This document shows, piece after piece, positions 19,678-21,068 of a stretch of 21,068 nucleotides of DNA. This DNA is from a virus. The DNA lies in the IMG/VR virus record IMGVR_UViG_3300001851_000500, positions 1-21,068 of that record; one strand, written 5' to 3'. The notes beneath the pieces were generated by a model. The model was not told the origin of the DNA and made no database searches. It saw only the letters and a list, made by a program, of their open reading frames with translations. How positions within the stretch are numbered: position 1 is the first letter of the stretch; each line of letters begins with the position of its first letter. The position numbers and the translations under genes were made by a program.

Positions 19678-21068
19678 CAGAAATTTCCTCTCTTTGTTTT
19701 AAATGTTTGTAAACTAATACCTTGTTTTTGCAGTTCATCGGTTTTTTGATCACCAATACTTGCACCCGTTTCATCACCTGTCAATTCAGTAACAGCCTTA
19801 CCAGTTTTTCTGTCTATCTTTTCTTTATTATATCCTGCTAATGGCATACCGACTTCGGTACCAAAATCAATTTCGTTTATTTTTTCTTTGTTTTGGTAGT
19901 TTTCTGTTTTGATGATACTTTCTTTTTTACTGTTGGTGTTTCTACCGATTGTGGTTCTTGTATTACAGGTTGTTTCTTCTTGAATAAATTTTTCAGTATT
20001 GATAACATCTTCGTTCTCCGTTAGTTTAACATAATAACCATTAGGAACTTTCACTACTTCTCCTTTTTTTGTATGTGCTTCTTTTGCTGCTTCTTTTCTT
20101 AATATGAATTTTCTTGGTTTTCCAAAACGATCTAAAATATATTTACATTTTTCCATTTCTTCTTTAATTATACCTGTACCAAGAGTCAATAAATTAAAAG
20201 CAGAAAAATCAGTTAAAGATTTTTGTTCTTCAACTTTTTCTTCTTCATCCTCAGATTTGATTAAATGCAAAGTTTTTTTCAATTCTTCTGGTGTATCAGC
20301 TTGAATTGTAAATGTAACAGCTTCAGTTAAGAACATTTCTAATTCTGTATCAACATCTTCTTTTTTGATATCTTTTGGTAATTTTGAAGATTGTTTTGCT
20401 TTTTCAAATTTTTCTTTTTGTTTTGTACCATACTGCATTGAAGGTGTATATTTAATATCACTTGATTTTTCAGGCTGTTTATATTGACCAACTTTTACAA
20501 GTTTATCATGAACTGAATGATATGTAACTTTTCCATCTGTTCCATATCGTCCAAATCCATAATATTGTAAACCCATTTTCATCGCTTCTTCATATGCAGA
20601 TGAATTAGTATTTACTGACAATTCAGATTGTTTTTGTGGTACAACCAAATTTTCCTTTTTGTTTAATTCGGTTGCAATCCAAGAAGTTGCTTTTTCATTT
20701 TTTACTGGTTTTTGTGTAAATTCTCTAATTTTTTTGAAGATTTGCATTTGTTCTTCTTGTTTTGCATCTTTAATTTCTGGTGAAGCAACCCTCAAATCAT
20801 CAGAATTATCATATTCAATATAATTATTGCGAAATAATTTAGCATATTCTGGTCTACTTTCCTGAACACCATCCCATTTTGATTTTCTTATTTTTTCAGG
20901 TACAGTTCTACCACCACGTTGTCCACGATCAATATTTCTTTGTTTTGATACTTCATCAGAAGTTAAAACACAAACCATTGATGTTTCATATCCAAGTTCT
21001 TCTAGTCTTTTTTTAATTTTTGCTATTTTATTATGATCATCACCTGTTCCATTAATAATCAATCCATT
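19677..21068 (-). CDS. Kinase-like multi-module phage protein, 5' end cut by window (463 aa visible)
   Basis: The frame is open to the right edge, so the true start is outside; an apparent TTG start at 21062 is not convincing because NGLIINGTGDDH runs straight through it. The visible first 90 residues look like the second half of a P-loop kinase (zeta-toxin-like or polynucleotide-kinase-like): LIINGTGDD strand, CVLTSDEVSKQRNIDRGQRG as a lid-type R-x-x-R helix, and WDGVQESRPEYAKLF. The Walker A would be in the missing part. Next are a YYGFGRYGTDGKVTYHSVHD module (about 169-188), and FLTEAVTFTIQADTPEEL (about 246-263), with L-T-E then A, a good prohead-protease-type site. The tail is Lys/Glu-rich and flexible. 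Substrate unknown. Confidence 0.72.
   Translation of the reverse strand, partial: NGLIINGTGDDHNKIAKIKKRLEELGYETSMVCVLTSDEVSKQRNIDRGQRGGRTVPEKIRKSKWDGVQESRPEYAKLFRNNYIEYDNSDDLRVASPEIKDAKQEEQMQIFKKIREFTQKPVKNEKATSWIATELNKKENLVVPQKQSELSVNTNSSAYEEAMKMGLQYYGFGRYGTDGKVTYHSVHDKLVKVGQYKQPEKSSDIKYTPSMQYGTKQKEKFEKAKQSSKLPKDIKKEDVDTELEMFLTEAVTFTIQADTPEELKKTLHLIKSEDEEEKVEEQKSLTDFSAFNLLTLGTGIIKEEMEKCKYILDRFGKPRKFILRKEAAKEAHTKKGEVVKVPNGYYVKLTENEDVINTEKFIQEETTCNTRTTIGRNTNSKKESIIKTENYQNKEKINEIDFGTEVGMPLAGYNKEKIDRKTGKAVTELTGDETGASIGDQKTDELQKQGISLQTFKTKRGNF

Overview
The window is a piece of a tailed-phage genome of the T4-like, contractile-tail kind. It is AT-rich and almost wholly coding, and every convincing gene lies on the minus strand. 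The evidence is a T4 gp61-type primase, class I ribonucleotide reductase (nrdA, nrdB), thyX, a MazG-like pyrophosphatase, phoH, a GIY-YIG nuclease, a lysis cassette with a lipoprotein spanin nested inside the other spanin (so a Gram-negative host), T4-type late promoters (TATAAATA and close variants), and several virion-type proteins. The gene mix resembles aquatic T4-like phages such as cyanophages and pelagiphages. The host cannot be named from the sequence.

Reading with transcription (right to left): 21068-15409 holds five large genes: a kinase-like ORF cut by the window edge, three multi-module precursor proteins, and a virion protein. 15375-13973 holds four small conserved virion or assembly genes. 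13973-12451 is the lysis cassette (Rz with embedded Rz1, GH19 endolysin, holin). A 144-base gap (12307-12450) carries two divergent consensus sigma70 promoters. From 12304 to 4102 runs a compact DNA-precursor and replication operon: primase, thyX, MazG-like, a DUF6817/2OG-oxygenase fusion, methyltransferase, nrdA, a previously unlisted 57-codon gene, nrdB, a zinc ribbon, GIY-YIG and phoH. From 4101 to 1633 come small ORFs and a glycine-rich tail-fibre adhesin behind late promoters. From 1632 to 1 is an early-type region of small genes, each cluster led by a repeated promoter cassette (TTGACA-17-TATAAT).

The most interesting system is in the right-hand third. Three neighbouring proteins (254, 370 and 358 aa) are chains of small unrelated modules joined by near-identical linkers of the type EEVEQIDE. 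These end in I-x-E, the site type cut by the T4 prohead protease gp21. The first protein also begins with a T4-like capsid-targeting peptide (MKSLKQHISE, then G). I infer that they are internal-head polyproteins, packaged in the prohead and cut into separate peptides, some of which could be injected with the DNA. One module is a HicA-like RNase-toxin domain; others are an AT-hook, an EF-hand/dockerin-like loop and a DUF6321-like domain. The linkers are also repeated at DNA level, which would help module exchange.
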